Positions 44,402 to 58,200 of a stretch of 64,000 nt of DNA are shown one piece after another. The stretch is from positions 30,232,446 to 30,296,445 of the forward strand of contig CM056724.1 of the NCBI GenBank assembly GCA_029844215.1. The letters are read 5' to 3'. How positions within the stretch are numbered: the stretch's first letter is position 1; every line of letters starts with the position of its first letter. The translations under genes and the position numbers were made by a program. The stretch comes from Przewalskia tangutica (taxonomy: Eukaryota; Streptophyta; Magnoliopsida; Solanales; Solanaceae). The notes beneath the pieces are model-generated. The model was not told where the DNA came from, did not search any database, and saw only the letters and a list, made by a program, of their open reading frames with translations.

Positions 44402-47400
44402 GTGATTTCTCAAAAGGTCACTCAAATCTCTTCATTGTAACATAAAAGTCACTTAACTTTATTGTGTAACGGGAAAGTTACTCACAATCGTCATTGCAAA
44501 ACAAAAGTCACTTAACTCTGTTTTGTAACTGAAAAGTCACTCAACTTTCATATTTGTAATACAAAAATCACTCAACACATTTTAGTCAACTTTTGCCGAA
44601 GTGATATATTTAAAAATTTAAATCCTTATTTAATATAAACTCACCCATTTTTACCATTTGGTGTTCCGCCCCACTTAACCGACCTTCTATCGATAAGAAG
44701 TTGATAGTGATTGCAAGAAAAGTAAATGTCACATCGATATTCAACGTTTCATTTTTTTTTAGAAACCGCCAAGCTTGTAGGCTCGGGTTTTTTCCATTGA
44801 TAATAGAAAATAAGGGGCCCCGAAGGGAAGTACAAGAAAGGGGGTTGGGGGTGCAGTCTCATTTCCTTACCTTACTACTCCTAACGAGGCAAGACGATAT
44901 GACTAACATGAATACAAAAAGAAGGAACTTGACAAAACGAGATATTCTATGATCATCACAAAGTTTATAACATACTCTATGGTACTATTACAAAGGATTA
45001 TACTAGTGTAGTGAAAAAATAATACAAGTACAAAGGTATAATCAACTACCTCTGGTCTTATAAAATCTTCTAGATGTTGTATCGCTTCCTTGTCGTCTTC
45101 CAAATATTATTGGAACTTGATCATTTATGTTTGGATCTGTTGGATATTGTTGAGGAGGTTGGATCCACCGTCTTTTTCTTTGGCCGTCCTCTTGGTTTTT
45201 TGACAATTGGCAAGTCATAGATTGCAAGTTTTTAATCATTAACCTCTGTCCACTTTTTTATTCTTTCAAAATATTCGTCTGTTACATTCCGTGCGTACAT
45301 ACGCTCAATTTCATCACTAGTAGCCTCATCTATATCATCATTCATTTCTACATCCGAGTTATCATCATCTTCTGAAATCTCTTCAGGGTCTAGAATTAAA
45401 CTCATCTTCTTTATCTTCCTCTCCATCCTCCTCTACTAAATCATCAAAATCCGGTTCCAATTCAGCACCATCATCAGTAATAGCATCACCAGTATTTGCA
45501 GCAGTAGCCAAACTATTTGCATCATTATTACAATCAACAACATCATCTGGATCTCCAGCCTCTGTAGCTTCCACCTGAGCTGCATTTTCAGAGGATGTAA
45601 CCACTGCTTCATAATTGTTCACCTCCTCCTCAAGTTCTTCCCACCACGGTTTACACTCCCCACTATCAGCAGCAACAACTGTTGCACCTAAGGATGCAGT
45701 AGTTGTATCAGTTACAACAACATATGCAGCCACAACAACCTCATATACTATAGCAGCCGTAACCACTACCACATGAGGAGCAGGTGCATAGTCGAAATAA
45801 GCTGCAGCATACTGAACAACACCAACAGCTGCTTCCAGAGGAGATGTCGCAGTACCAACATCAGTATTAGCAGCACCTGCGATCGTAGGTCTCCCAGCAT
45901 TAGGGTAGCCTCAACTACATTCTCAATATTGGCATTATCATTAGAGTTTACAACCCTAGTAGTGGCCACAACAGATCCAACATCCTCAAATACAACAACT
46001 TGTGCATCAGCAACCTCTACTGCATTAGTAGCTGATGATGTTGATATTGAATTTGCATTCATATCGTCCTCAACATTACCATGGGCAACAAAATCATCAT
46101 TTATTGCCACCACCACAACATTGGCATCAACATTCCCAACATCATTATTAGCATTGGTTGCAGCCAAAACCACACCAGCATCAGTCACAACCCCTTCTAC
46201 ATTATCTGCAACATCAGCACGATCATTCTCTGGAACATCAGTTGCATTAACATCAATTTCAGTAACATTAACAGCATTGGCATCAGCAATAGCAACACCA
46301 ACATTTACATTATCTCCTTTCCTTTGCAATCTTGACCTCCCCTCCTCAACTTCATCTTCTACCAAAATAGCGTATGAGTTGGGGTATTTAGGATTTTGTT
46401 TTGAAACATTTTGTTTTGTGGTAGATACAGGTTGTTGGTTTTGTTTTTGGTTACTTTTATGTGCTTTGTTGGTTTTTGTATTCGGGATGATTTGCCAGTC
46501 CCCTCCATTATCAACACCCTTCTTATTTTGTTAAGCATGACTTGGTTTAACAATGAGGAAGTGTTTTGGCGCTCCACATTCTCTTTAGTTGGTCTAAATT
46601 TCGGATTGAGCTTCCAACAACCATGTACATCATGACCCTGCAATCTACGATTTATGCAATACTTGTGGAGAAAATCAAACTAAATTTTATAGGACTTAGT
46701 TTGAATTGCTCCTCCTTTAACAACCTGAATTTGAAATTGCTTTGGATGTTCACGCAGCAAATCCAATTCAATCTTAACTCTCGCACAACTAGGCCTTGAT
46801 TTATTATTTATCGCAACATCAACACAGATAGGTCTCCTAACAGAAGATGCAAATTACAACAAAACAGATTCTTCAAAGTAGTTAGGGGGCAAGTTTGAAA
46901 AAGAAATTCAAGCCCAAGCAATACCAGTCTCTTCAGTCGGGTTGAAGGATATATCCCATTTCATAGTACGCATTGGATATGACATATTATTCTCTTTAAT
47001 ATCAAAGTTAGATCTATTAGACATCAACACACCATAATCTTATTCAATAGAGCATTGAATTAAAACCTGACGACTTGTCAGAATCATAACCTCAACTTTC
47101 AATTTGCATTGCTTAGGTATTTCAGTTCTCAAAAAATTGATGTCCGGCATACCATGACTTAATTTACCAATTACAGCCAGTTTTAAATCTTGTCGCTCAA
47201 TCAACACATCAATTTCAGACGCATCAAACATAAAGTTAGGTTTACCATGTAGGAAATAAACCTGTTTTGATGGCAAAGGTGATGGCATTGAGCTGTTCTA
47301 TTTTGCCAAGGTATTGGTATTACTGCCTCAAGCAAATCCATAAATTCCAGCCACTGTGCCCATCGCGTTCAACATCTGTGAGTACGCTGGTGGTGGTGTC

Positions 47401-48418
47401 ATTGAAGCTGGGACATTCTTCGTTACTGTTTCTGATCGGCGTGAGGTACCTTCACAGATGGGGTTCGATTTTTTGTTAGGGTTTGTTGGGATATGGGGAA
47501 ATTGGTAAGATAATATGCAGGGTTTGTCGCCGGAGTTGTGGTGTGTTGGCTGACCTCCGGTATAGGCCTCTCGGATTTCCAAGAGGCTCTTATTACCGGA
47601 AAGCGACGTTGTTGGTATTTTTGCCCAAATCACTACTTATGGATTTTTGGATTTTTTGGGTTTAGAAATTGATGATTATTGGTTTGGGTGGTTAATTGGT
47701 ATGTAGTCACCATTGTAGGGTTAAGGCCGATCTCAGTCGAACCTTTTTCCGACAACCGAGCCGAATTTCCACCGATTGGGTTCGATTTTGGGTTTTTTGG
47801 GTCTGAAACTTTATGGATTTGAAGGGTGGTGGGTGTTGCAATGGTAGTGTGGTTTGACGGCCAACCTCCGAGGGAAGTCGGCCGGTGGCCTGCGTGGCCA
47901 GAATGGTCGGTGATCGCGATAGCCCAAATCGCATTTTTTTAGAGAGAAAGTTATTGTTCACGTGCTACACGTACTTACGTACCCAACATTTCAATTCAAT
48001 TGGTTAATGTATGAGTCAAGAAGAAGTGATTTTGTTCAAAATTACTATATTAGCCTTTGCTCTACAAAATTTACACTATTGATCAATTCTCAGACATCCT
48101 CATCAAGTCCTACACTAAATTCATCGGATAATAGGTTAGGTTAGTAGGGTGAGTCACTAAATGGTAAAAATAGGTGAGTTTATATTAAATAAGGATTTAA
48201 CTTTTTAAAAAATATCAAGTCAGCAAAAGTTGACTAAAATGAGTTGAATGACTTTTGTGTTACAAAGATGAAAGTTGAATGACTTTCGAGTTACAAAATA
48301 AAATTAAGTGACTTTTATGTTATAAAGATGAAAATTGAGTGATTTTTCAGTTACAAAACAAAGTTAAGCAACTTTTGTACTAAAATGAGGATAGTTGAGT
48401 GGCCTTTTGAGAATCAAC
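44402..48418. mobile_element. MULE-like element with long terminal inverted repeats
   Basis: Left arm 44402-44700 and right arm 48120-48418 are inverted copies of each other, sharing TTCTCAAAAGG at the tips and AATCCTTATTTAATATAAAC and TTTAGTCAACTTTTGC near the inner end. Inside each arm a unit of about 40 bp (AAAAGTCACTYAACTTT... GTAAC) is tandemly repeated. Long TIRs of this kind are typical of Mutator-like or foldback elements. Flanks CCTTTTTCT and TCTTTTCTT resemble a decayed 9-bp TSD but are too low in complexity to prove it. No transposase was identified inside. Confidence 0.75.
45042..47961 (-). pseudogene. Minus-strand L1-type LINE remnant, ORF1 only
   Basis: From the right: a 5' region near 47961, then the DUF4283 core at 47288-47040 (LAVIGKLSHGMPDINFLRTE), the segment around 46990-46700 (SRPSCARVKIELDLLREHPK) and a damaged zinc knuckle RRLQGHDVHGCWKLNP at about 46640. 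The C-terminal half (46365-45232) is long, rich in Asn, Asp, Val and Ala, then acidic. It ends near 45150 with an AT-hook-like KKPRGRPKKK. No endonuclease or RT follows, so ORF2 is lost. Same family type as the LINE at 25763 but a separate copy, with many stops. It lies inside the long-TIR element; either it inserted there or the TIR element captured it. Confidence 0.75.
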
Positions 48419-48435
48419 TCTTTTCTTGAACTATT

Positions 48436-49174
48436 TGTTAGTGTCAATCTAGACTCATCAATGAATAAACACAATAATATTAAAGTAATTTAATATAACT
48501 TTAAATCAACAACAATAAGTACAACAAATACTTAAACACATACTAACTTGGTGTAGATAAAAGTCTGCTTAATGAGTGTCCTAAGACAAAAATTCGTCCC
48601 CACTTGTGATGTAGTTCTACGAACATCTACCTTTAGGATACAACTATATAAGTGAGAGTTCTAGCACAAGAACTTCACTTCTGACGAATTTACTTTATGT
48701 GTTTTTCGAAAATATTCTTGTGGGAAGAAGATGAAGATCAAGCAACAATCTTAGATCATTAATTGAGTTTTAATGATTGATTGTAATGTTATGTGTGTTA
48801 TATATCTTCATGTGTGCTTCAAACAAGTGATTACCATGCTATATATAACATAACATTCGTCCATAAGCAGTCATTCATCAAAGGTTATGACTTTACATGA
48901 AGAGAGACAACTTTTGGTTCAAATATGGAAATTACCGTTGAGAAGTGTTGTGGCCCTTAGACTTGGCGCCGCGGCACCGCCACCTGCGCCGCGGCTCTCC
49001 CTATAGCGTCGAGGCACTATAAAACCTGCAGAGCTCTCTGAAGTTTTGGTGTCGTGGCGCTGTCGACGGGATTTTTCCACTGTTCAGGCGCCGCGGGTCC
49101 TCTCCTAAAATTCGCAACACTTTTTCCGACTTTCCGATCACTTGAATTCTTTTTATCCCAAATAAGTTCCAACA
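48436..49174 (-). repeat. 3' LTR of the 48-54 kb copia
   Basis: Contains a GC-rich block (about 48963-49115) with GGCGCCGCGGCACCGCC and CAGGCGCCGCGGG, and a TATA-like TATATATA near 48840-48847. Outside the block it closely matches the other LTR. Confidence 0.93.
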
Positions 49175-49739
49175 ATACCCCACATTTTCTATTCATACAT
49201 CTAACAATACCCCACATGTGGATAGAAAATAAGATAAAGAAGAACTTATCCTTATTTTTGTAGAACATGATATGACATGCATCGGAAATGATATCTTTTG
49301 GACATGAACCGTTCGTAGTGAGTACATATCGGGCTACTTGTGAAATAGTGAACATATGTCTTGAACTATTCACATTTTGTAGTAAACCAAGACAACAAGT
49401 ATCACACATCATATCAACATATTTCAATTCTTACGGTTGTGTTCTTTTCGGTCATGAACAACTCCTTCTTCATGAAAATTTCTAGAGAACGTAGCCATAT
49501 CGGTTCTCCCAGATATGACCCCATATGAATCTCACATAGGTAATACCAAACAAGAATAGGCCGTACTATCCCACCATAAAGGCTTTTGAGTATTATTAAG
49601 AATAATATATTCATCCCTTAAAACATCAACAGATTAACACACTTAGTACACCATATGAATGAGCATATGTGTGTTTTATGCTCCTTGAGTCTTCCCCAAC
49701 TAGTTGTCCTATTGAACCTAAATCATGGGATCTTCAATT

Positions 49740-52700
49740 ATGATAGGTTAGGTTTCCACCAGTTAACGACTCATTGTATTGGCTTTAAGCCCATTCCCCT
49801 CGATGTAAATACGACTTGCTCCTTTTGTAAGACATTTTGTCAAAGGATCCGTTATATTGTCCTTTGACTTTACTAATCAATGGAAATAATTCCATTCTTC
49901 AGCAAACTTCGTATTGTATTATGACGTCGTCTTGTATGTCTTGACTTGCCATTGTATATTTGATTATTTGCCCTCGTCAGGGCAGCCATACTATCACAAC
50001 GTTTGCAAATGGTTGTCACAGGCTTTGTCCACAACGAAATACCTTCTAGGAAGTTTCTTAGTCATTCTGCCTCTTCGGCAGCTTTATCCAAGGCTACAAA
50101 CTCTGCTTCCATAGTTGATCGCGTATTTACCGTTTGCTTTGATGATTTCTAAGATACCGACGCTCTACCAAGTGTAAATACATACCCACTTGTGGACTTA
50201 CTTTCTGAATGGTTGAAAATCCAATTAGCATTAAAATATTCTTCTAATACGGGATGATATTTTATATAATGCAACTTATAGTTCATTGTATACTTTAGGT
50301 ATCGTAGTGCCCTTATTAGTGCAACCCAATGATCATTTCCAGGATTATGAGAGTATCGACTAAGTCGACTCACTGTATATGCTAAATATGGTCTCGTACA
50401 ATTCATTATGTACATCAAGTTTCCAAGAACTTGTGTATACTCCAATTGAGACACACTATCACCTTCATTCTTCTTAAGGTGACTAGCGAGATCAAATGAG
50501 GTAACAACCGGTCTATCATCATAGTGTCCAAATTTTCTAAGGACATTCTCAACATAATGAGATTGAGTTAATATATAACAATCAGAATTTCTTTGAATTC
50601 TAATACCAAGAATGACATCCGCTATTCCATATTTTTCATATCGAAAGCGGCATGCAACATCTTCTTAGTTTGATTAATTGCATCCTTACTTATTCCCGTA
50701 ATTAGCATATCATCCACATACAAACATATAATGACATATGCATTATTACACTCCTAGTGTAGACACATTTGTCACATTCATTTATTTGAAAACCATTTGA
50801 TAATAATGTATTATCAAACTTTTCATGCCACTGTTTTGGAGCTTGTTTAAGTCCATATAAAGACTTAATCAATTTACAGACTTTCTTCTCTTGACCTTTA
50901 ACAACAAACTCTTCGGGTTGTTCTATGTAAATTTCTTCATCTAGTTCACCATTTAGGAATGCAATCTTCACATCCATTTGATGTATTTCCAAATTGTGAA
51001 TCACTGCTATAGCAATTAACGTCCTTATAGACGTAATTCTAGATACTGGTGAGTAGGTATCAAAGAAATAAACACCTTCCTTTTGTCTAAACCCTTTGGC
51101 TACTATACGCGCTTTGTATTTTTCTATAGTACCATCAGACCTTAGTTTCCGTTTGAAGATCCATTTATGGCCTATTGGTTTTTGTCCCGGAGGGAGATCA
51201 ACTAATTTCCATGTATTATTTTGTACAATGGATTCTACCTCACTTTGGATAGCCTCCTTCCAATAAGGTGCTTCAGATAATTCCATAGTTGTCCTATATG
51301 TTTGAGGTCCTCCTTCAACGAAAAAGGTCATGAAGTATGGTCCAAAAGCTTTGGCAACTTTTCCACGTTTACTTCTCCTTGGTTCAAATTTTCTTCTTGA
51401 ACCAATGAAGTAAGATTATCATCATTTTAGTTTGACTTATCTTGAGGCAGTGTGCTCTTCTTATTATTAGGAACACTTTTATTCTTGTTTTTGTAAGGAA
51501 AAATCTCTTTAAAGAATTCTGCTTCAGCAGATTTCATTAGTGTGTTTTTGTGAATACCTTCAACGTCGGAATGATACACCAAAAACTTATACGTTGTACT
51601 ATTATTGACATGACCAATATATATGCAATCCACCATTTTTGTCCAAGTTTAGTTCTCTTTGGTAAAGGAACTTGAACTTTCGCTAGGCAACCCCACACTT
51701 TCATCATTTTGAAAGTAGACAATCTTCCTTTCCACAATTCATAAGGAGATTGATCATTTTTATTTTGAGGAATTTTGTTCAATATCATATTTGCAGTAAT
51801 TAACGGATCACCCAATAGACTAAGGGGTGCCCCCGAACTAATCAACATAGAATTTATCATATTTTTCAATGTTCTATTCTTACGTTCGGCAACTCCATTT
51901 TGTTTTGGAGTATATAGCGCAATGGTTTGATGAACTATACCATGAGTAGAACAGAATTATTTGAACTCATTAGATTGATATTCACCACCTCTGTCTGATC
52001 TTAGAATCATAATTCTTTTGTCAAGTTAGTTTTCCACTTCTGTTTTGTATGTTTTAAACATGTTCCAAGCCTCATCTTTGATATGTATTAGGTATACATA
52101 ACAAAATTTACTGCAATCATCGATAAACGATATATAGTAACCATGCGAAGGGGTTGCTTGGTAATCACATAAATCACTACGAATTAAGTCAAGTACTTCA
52201 TTTGATTTCACAACAGATTTATGAGGATGACTTGCATAATTGGATTCTATGCAAACCCCACATTTAGTCATTTTGTTCATATAATATTTTGGCAACATGC
52301 CTATCATTATCATTCTTTGTAAGGAACGATAATTAACATGTCCTAGTGGAGAATGCCAAAAAGAAGGGGAATCAACCATATACATAGAAGCAGTGCTAGT
52401 GCCTGCATTTTCATTAATAATGGCAACAACCTGAGTAGGTACAATACTTAGTTTGAAGAGCCCCTCACCGAGGTAACCCTTTCCTACATACACTCCACCT
52501 TTGGTGAGTACAAATTTGTCAGACTCTATTACAATTTTGAAGCATTTGTTACTAAGAACAGGCCTAAAAATTAAGTTCTTACAAATTTCAGGCACGTGCA
52601 ACACATTTGTGAGCACAAGATCGTTCCCGGAAGTGAGCCTCAAAATCACCTTCCCTTTCCCTTCTACCTTCACAACAGCGGCATTTCCCACGAACAGTGG

Positions 52701-53785
52701 TTCTCCATCCTTGATGGCTTGGTAAGATGAAAATATGTCCTTCTCTGAACATACATGCCTTGTAGCACCCGTGTCCATCCACCAATCGGTTGAATTTGTA
52801 ACCAGATTTGCTTGAGCAGCCACAACCCCAATGAATTGGTTCTTAGTTTCAGCCCGGTTGGTTTGGTTAACATTACTCGTACCTCCAACACCACCACCTT
52901 GACTCTTGCGAAGGCGACAATCTTTTGCTCTGTGCCCAGGTTTTCCACATATCCAACATAGTCCTGGTTGTGGTTTCTTAAATGCATTGGTCCTTTGTGG
53001 GGTTAGTGCATTCCTCCCGGTTGCAAAAGATGGCTTGGCACCAACACATTTACCCTTGTCTTTCTGATACTTGACCTTGGAAGCATTGCCTTCTACCTAG
53101 TTGGCATTAGGCTCCAATGAAACAACATCTGCCCTTTCATTCTTCTGATTGTCCTCTTCAACACGAATTTTCAGAACCAGTTGCTCAAAACTCATTTCCT
53201 CCGTTAGATGCTTCAAATAAACTTTAAAATCCTTCCAAGAAGGAGACAATTTTTCAATAATAGCACCAACAAGGAAATATTAGTTAATGCCCATACCTTC
53301 AACCTCTAGTTCATGAACTATGACTTGGAGTTCCTCCACTTGTTTGACAACAGGCTTTGCATCACTCATCTTGAAGTTTAGAAACTTGTCGATGACGAAC
53401 TTCTTAGAACAAGCAACCTCAGTTTTGTACTTGTTCTCCAATGACTGCCATAACTCCCTTGCTGATCCGAAAGTGGAGTATATATCATAGAGAGTATCAT
53501 CCAGAACGTTGAGAATGTAGTTCTTGCAAAGAAACTCTTGGCTCCACCAAGTCTCAATAACCTTCAGCTTTCGGCTCTCTCCGCATCCGTAGGAGCATTC
53601 TCCCCTTCTCCTTCCAGCAATGCCGTTGGAGCCTCAACAGTCAATACATTTGCTACATGAAGAGTGGTCAAATAAAATAACATCTTTTGTTGTCAGCGTT
53701 TGAAATCAGAACCCTTGAACTTCTCAGGTTTCTCAACATGGTTTTTCACCATTGATGATCTAGATTGATCCATATTTGCAAATCA
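49740..53785 (-). pseudogene. Copia gag-pol remnant, Tork-like
   Basis: Gag starts near 53773 (MDQSRSSMVKNHVEKPEKF) with in-frame stops soon after. A zinc knuckle (CWICGKPGHRAKDC) lies near 52930. Protease motif WWMDTGATRHVC near 52785. Integrase 52300-51540 with the HHxx-like SPLGHVNYRSLQRM start and damaged catalytic region. RT 51331-50702 with HKWIFKRKLRSDGTIEKYKA, QMDVKIAFLNGELDEEIYIE and KSLYGLKQAPKQWHEKFD; the YVDD motif is damaged. RNase H from about 50454 (YTQVLGNLMYIMNCTRPYLA) to about 49740 (DPLTKCLTKGASRIYIEG). Many stops throughout. Confidence 0.9.
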
Positions 53786-53869
53786 GGAAATAAAAATTCT
53801 CTGAAAATTTTGCAAACTAAACAATGTCAGAAAAATGTATTTTCTGAATTGATTTTTTTTGTCTTAGAT

Positions 53870-54595
53870 TGTTAGTGTCAATCTAGACTCATCAATGAAT
53901 AAGCACAATAATATTAAAGTAATTCAATATAACTTTAAATCAACAACAATAAGTACAACAAATACTTAAACACATACTAACTTGGTGTAGATAGAGGCCT
54001 GCTTGATGCAGTGTCCTAAGATAAAAATGTGTCCCCACTTGTGCTGTAGTTCTATAGACATCTGCCTTGAGGATACAACTATCTAAGTGAGAGTTCTAGC
54101 ACAAGAACTTCACTTCTGACGAATTTACTTTATGTGTTTTTCAGAAATATTCTTGTGGGAAGAATATGAAGATCAAACAACAATCTTAGATCATTAATTG
54201 AGTTTTAATGATTGATTGTAATGTTATGTGTGTTGTATATCTTCTCGTGTGCTTCAAACAAGTGATTAACATGTTTTATATAGCATAACATTCGTCCATA
54301 AGCAGCCATTCATCAAATGTTATGACTTTACATAAAGATAGACAATTTTTGGTTCAAATTTGGAAATTATCGTTGCGAAACGCCGTGGCCCTTAGTCTTG
54401 GTGCCGCGGCTCTGGCAGAGCTCTCTGAAGTTTTGGCGTCGTGGCTCTAAATCCCAGCGTCGTGGCGCTGTCGACGGAATTTTTCCACTGTTCAGGCGCC
54501 GCGACCCTGCTCTTGGACGCTGCGCCTAAAATTCGCAACGCTTTTTTCGACTTTCCGATCACTTGAATTCTTCTTATCCTAAACAAGTTCCAACA
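53870..54595 (-). repeat. 5' LTR of the 48-54 kb copia
   Basis: GC-rich block at about 54380-54545 (GGTGCCGCGGCTC, GGCGTCGTGGC, CAGGCGCCGCGACC); TATATAAAA at 54282-54274 on the minus strand, about 90 bp downstream of the block. Relative to the 3' LTR, one segment of the block is missing and others are added. Confidence 0.93.
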
Positions 54596-54600
54596 CTATT

Positions 54601-54980
54601 TGGGACCAAAACTTTATTTTATTTTCGTGGATATACTTTGATCGAAGCCATGTTTGGGTTGATTACTCAACCATTATATACATGAAATTGATTAAAGAGA
54701 AAATAAGTTTTACTATTAGATTTCTTGAATCTTAATCAATGGAACACAATGACAAAAATATTTTTATTATTTTTCTTATTAATTTTAAATACATTAAAAT
54801 ATAGGAAATTGAAAAAGATATTCAAAAGAAGATTTTTCTTGATGTATGACTTTAAGAGAAACTCGTTTCATCCATATAACAATATTTAATTCTAAAGTTT
54901 TAACTTGGGTAATTAACAGTAATAAATTTGGTTCTGCGTATGAAGTATATACTTTTGTATGCGACTTCTGATATAAAAAA
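54601..54980. other. AT-rich spacer between two copia elements; nothing recognised
   Basis: About 380 bp with no ORF, inverted ends or SINE signals. Confidence 0.5.
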
Positions 54981-55208
54981 TGTTGACGCTTTGATATGCT
55001 CGAGACATGCACTTATGGAAGATTCAATCGAGGAGCATAGTGGCAAGATCAAAGAAGACAATGAACAGTCGCCTTGGAAACAGAAGGAAGAAGCCAGATC
55101 GAGAGAAGAGTAAAGGAAGAGAGAGAAATACTTTTCAGAAAACTATTAAATTGATTACAGGCTGTAGTCATTAAAATGACTTTCTGTATTGTTTCAACTA
55201 CTTACACT

Positions 55209-58200
55209 TGTTGACACCCAATTTTGACTCTCCCGTCCAGCCATTAACCATAAAATTAGACTAATTTTGTAAAATAATTTTTATGATTTTTTATAATAAA
55301 ATGCAGCGAATAAAACATAAATGCCGGCATAAGTAAACAATTTAATAATGACATCGCGTCTTACGTAGAGTTGTAAGCACTTAGAGTCTCGCGCTCGCAT
55401 TAATTAACTTTAAGCTTTGGCGTAATTCTTAAATAATTAATAAATGCATAAAATAAATAATTTAGCGATAACGTCGTGTCAAGTAGCATATCCGCATTGT
55501 AATCAATTTTAATCTAATACATGCATTTAATAGCGTCGCATTTATAAAAAGGGGCTTTAAATAATTCTTAAATATCATACTTGCATTTAGCATTTAAATA
55601 ATTTAATCTAAACTCAATTCAATTTTAATTTAACTTCGCAATAATGCATAACAATAAGATTTTAAATAATAGCGTCGCATTCTAAAGTATTAAGCATTAA
55701 TTAAATAACGCGCCCGCATTTAGCACCTAAATAATTAGACTAATTTAGCACCTAAATAATTAGACTAATGTAGCACCTAGATAATTATAATAAAGCACCT
55801 AATTAATTTAATCACATTTGTTAATTAATTAATAATACACTTACCTAGAATTAACTAGCCTAAAACTATTAATTAATACCTAATTAAAACTAACCTAACA
55901 CTAATAGCCCACCTAAATTAATACCTAATTAAATTTCTACCCAGCCCAAACCCGCGGCCCAAATCCCGTCGACCCACGCCCACCACGCCCTTTTCCTTAT
56001 CACCGCCCAAACCTCACTCTTCACTCACCTTCCTCGTCGACAACACCAACGGAACAAATAAAGAAACCAGCAACCCTAAAATATTAAAAACCGCCGCGCC
56101 TCGCACCTTCACCTCACGCCTTCGTCGCCGTGATTCTCGCCTGAGAATCCGGCGACTTTCCTTTCCCTTTACCTGCACACACGTCTCCAACGATTTCTTA
56201 CCATAGATAACCAAATCCCTTCAAATCAAAATCCATTCAAATCACACCTAGAATCGATTTAAATCTCGTCGAATCGACTAATTTTAGCCCATTCTCGGCT
56301 TTACCAATTTTAGAACCCAAACAATGGCTATTTAAGGCACATGCATAGGCATTCGAGGGGACATCACCAAGGCAGCACGAGAGACTCGAAACCGAGGAGC
56401 ACCCAAACCGACAGACATCGAATTTGCATCCCCTGCGCGATCAACTACTCGCAGCAAGGATAGAGCATCCGAATAATCGAGCGATTCATCACCTAAACAA
56501 CTAGCATTGCAAGAATAGGAAATTCAGATTCCTTCTTCAATTCCAAAAAAATCGATAAGCAAACCTTGCCCTCTATTCGCGCATGAGCGAAACCCGTCGA
56601 GTGGATGGCGACTTGATACGCCGCCCGGGTCGTCAGGAGAAGGTACATTCATCGCTCTTGATTTTCCATTCGATTTATGCTCGGTTGGTCATTTATTTAT
56701 GTCGTGGTTAATCATATGTGTTGAGGTGCTCATAAGTAACTAAGTAGATTAAATTTATTAGCATGGTTAGGTAATTGTTAAGGTTGAAACATTCCTTGTC
56801 ATGTTTGTGTTTAGTCCTATGTGAGGTGTATGTCGTTCTTAAAATATTTGCTTAGTGAGAATGATATACAAATCGATTGACGATTAATCGGGTGTATTGT
56901 TGTTCATATTAACTGAGGGCTGACCATACTTTGTTTTCTTGCGCATATCTTAGAGATCATGTCAAGTAAAATGGAGCAGTCTCAAAGGGATTAAAATAAA
57001 TGATTGATAATTTGCATATCTATTTTTTCTGCGAAGGATAGATTCACCCTTAAATTTTGCTGGCTGTTTTCTTAACATGTGTGTATGTATAGTAAATATT
57101 ATGAGGAGTGTTATACGTGTATTGTATGATCATATTCATCTTGCTTGAAGTCACGTAACTAGTCCAGTAAATACCAGATGTCTCACTTAATAATAAAAGT
57201 GTCTTTAATTACGGTCGAAGAAATCCATGCCTAAAGCTACTTACTAGGAGTATGTGTTATTTTGTCTTGGCCTCTAATTTACCTATGTAAACTGGTTATT
57301 TCTTATAAATGGTTAAGCATATGGCGGGTCTCGATCGACTATGTTGTCATTTGTCGGATCCTTAGTTGCCTAAGGCATCTATTGAAATGGACTGCATTCT
57401 ATGTTCTCCATGAGATGTACAAGCCTAACACACTTAGATTAAATGCATGTCTAAGAAAGAATAGGGAATATTGTCAAATCTGCCTATTTCCCTGTTTTGC
57501 CTTACTGTTTGCTATGCCCCTGAGCCACTGCCTTCTTTCTTGTCCCTTTCCTTGTAGGTTGCCTTAGGCCTTATTTCACATTCTTGCCCCTGTTCGCTTT
57601 ACTGTTCTCTTTCTGTTTCTGCCTATATTGAACATAGCATGAAGTAATTTGATCATCCTCTTTAGTTTGCCTATTGCCAAATAAAGTGTAGTCAGCATGT
57701 TTGTCATTTCACCTTTTATACAACAAAGAAAAATGAATGAATTGGTGTTCTCATTCCTATATATGTGGGAGTGTTAAAATAGGCAATTACCTCATACCTA
57801 ATTTGGAACTAGATCTGTTCCCGATTATTAGACATGATGGATGTCCTCTCTTAGCCTTGAAGTATTGTTCTCTCTTGCTTGTGATCTGAATTTGTTTCCT
57901 GCCGGCTGCCTGCCTTTAGCATCACAATAGTGTTCCCTCTTCTTTGAATCTGAAAAAGACATAAGTTATAATATACAAGCCAAGCTACTAATATTAGCAC
58001 TTGATCAACACTTCAGATGCATACCAGTGGAAAACACCAGTACATCAGACCTATATATTCAGTATAACGCTATGTATATCAGACAAATTACTGGGCCTAT
58101 CATTGGGCCGATCAGTCCTGCCTTTTAAAGAGTCTGAAATTTATTTCTGGGACCCTCGCACATATTTGGTTGTCCTTTCCTTTTCTTCTTCTTTAAAATC

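Larger units (their letters stand above)
48436..54595 (-). mobile_element. Complete but degenerate Ty1/copia element (Tork-like), minus strand
   Basis: Exact 5-bp TSD CTATT at 48431-48435 and 54596-54600. LTRs of 739 bp (48436-49174, the 3' LTR) and 726 bp (53870-54595, the 5' LTR), beginning TGTTGGAACTTGTTTAGGAT and ending GACACTAACA in element orientation. The base following the 5' LTR is not an initiator-Met primer site (ATCTAAGACAAAA), so primer use is unclear. Confidence 0.95.

Noticed and set aside
45773..46534. 253-codon plus-strand Ser/Thr-rich ORF
   Set aside because: Shadow of the low-complexity C-terminal half of the minus-strand LINE ORF1.
57262..57567. 101-codon plus-strand ORF
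   Set aside because: Inside the Ogre-type solo LTR, Cys/Leu-rich, no recognisable domain.
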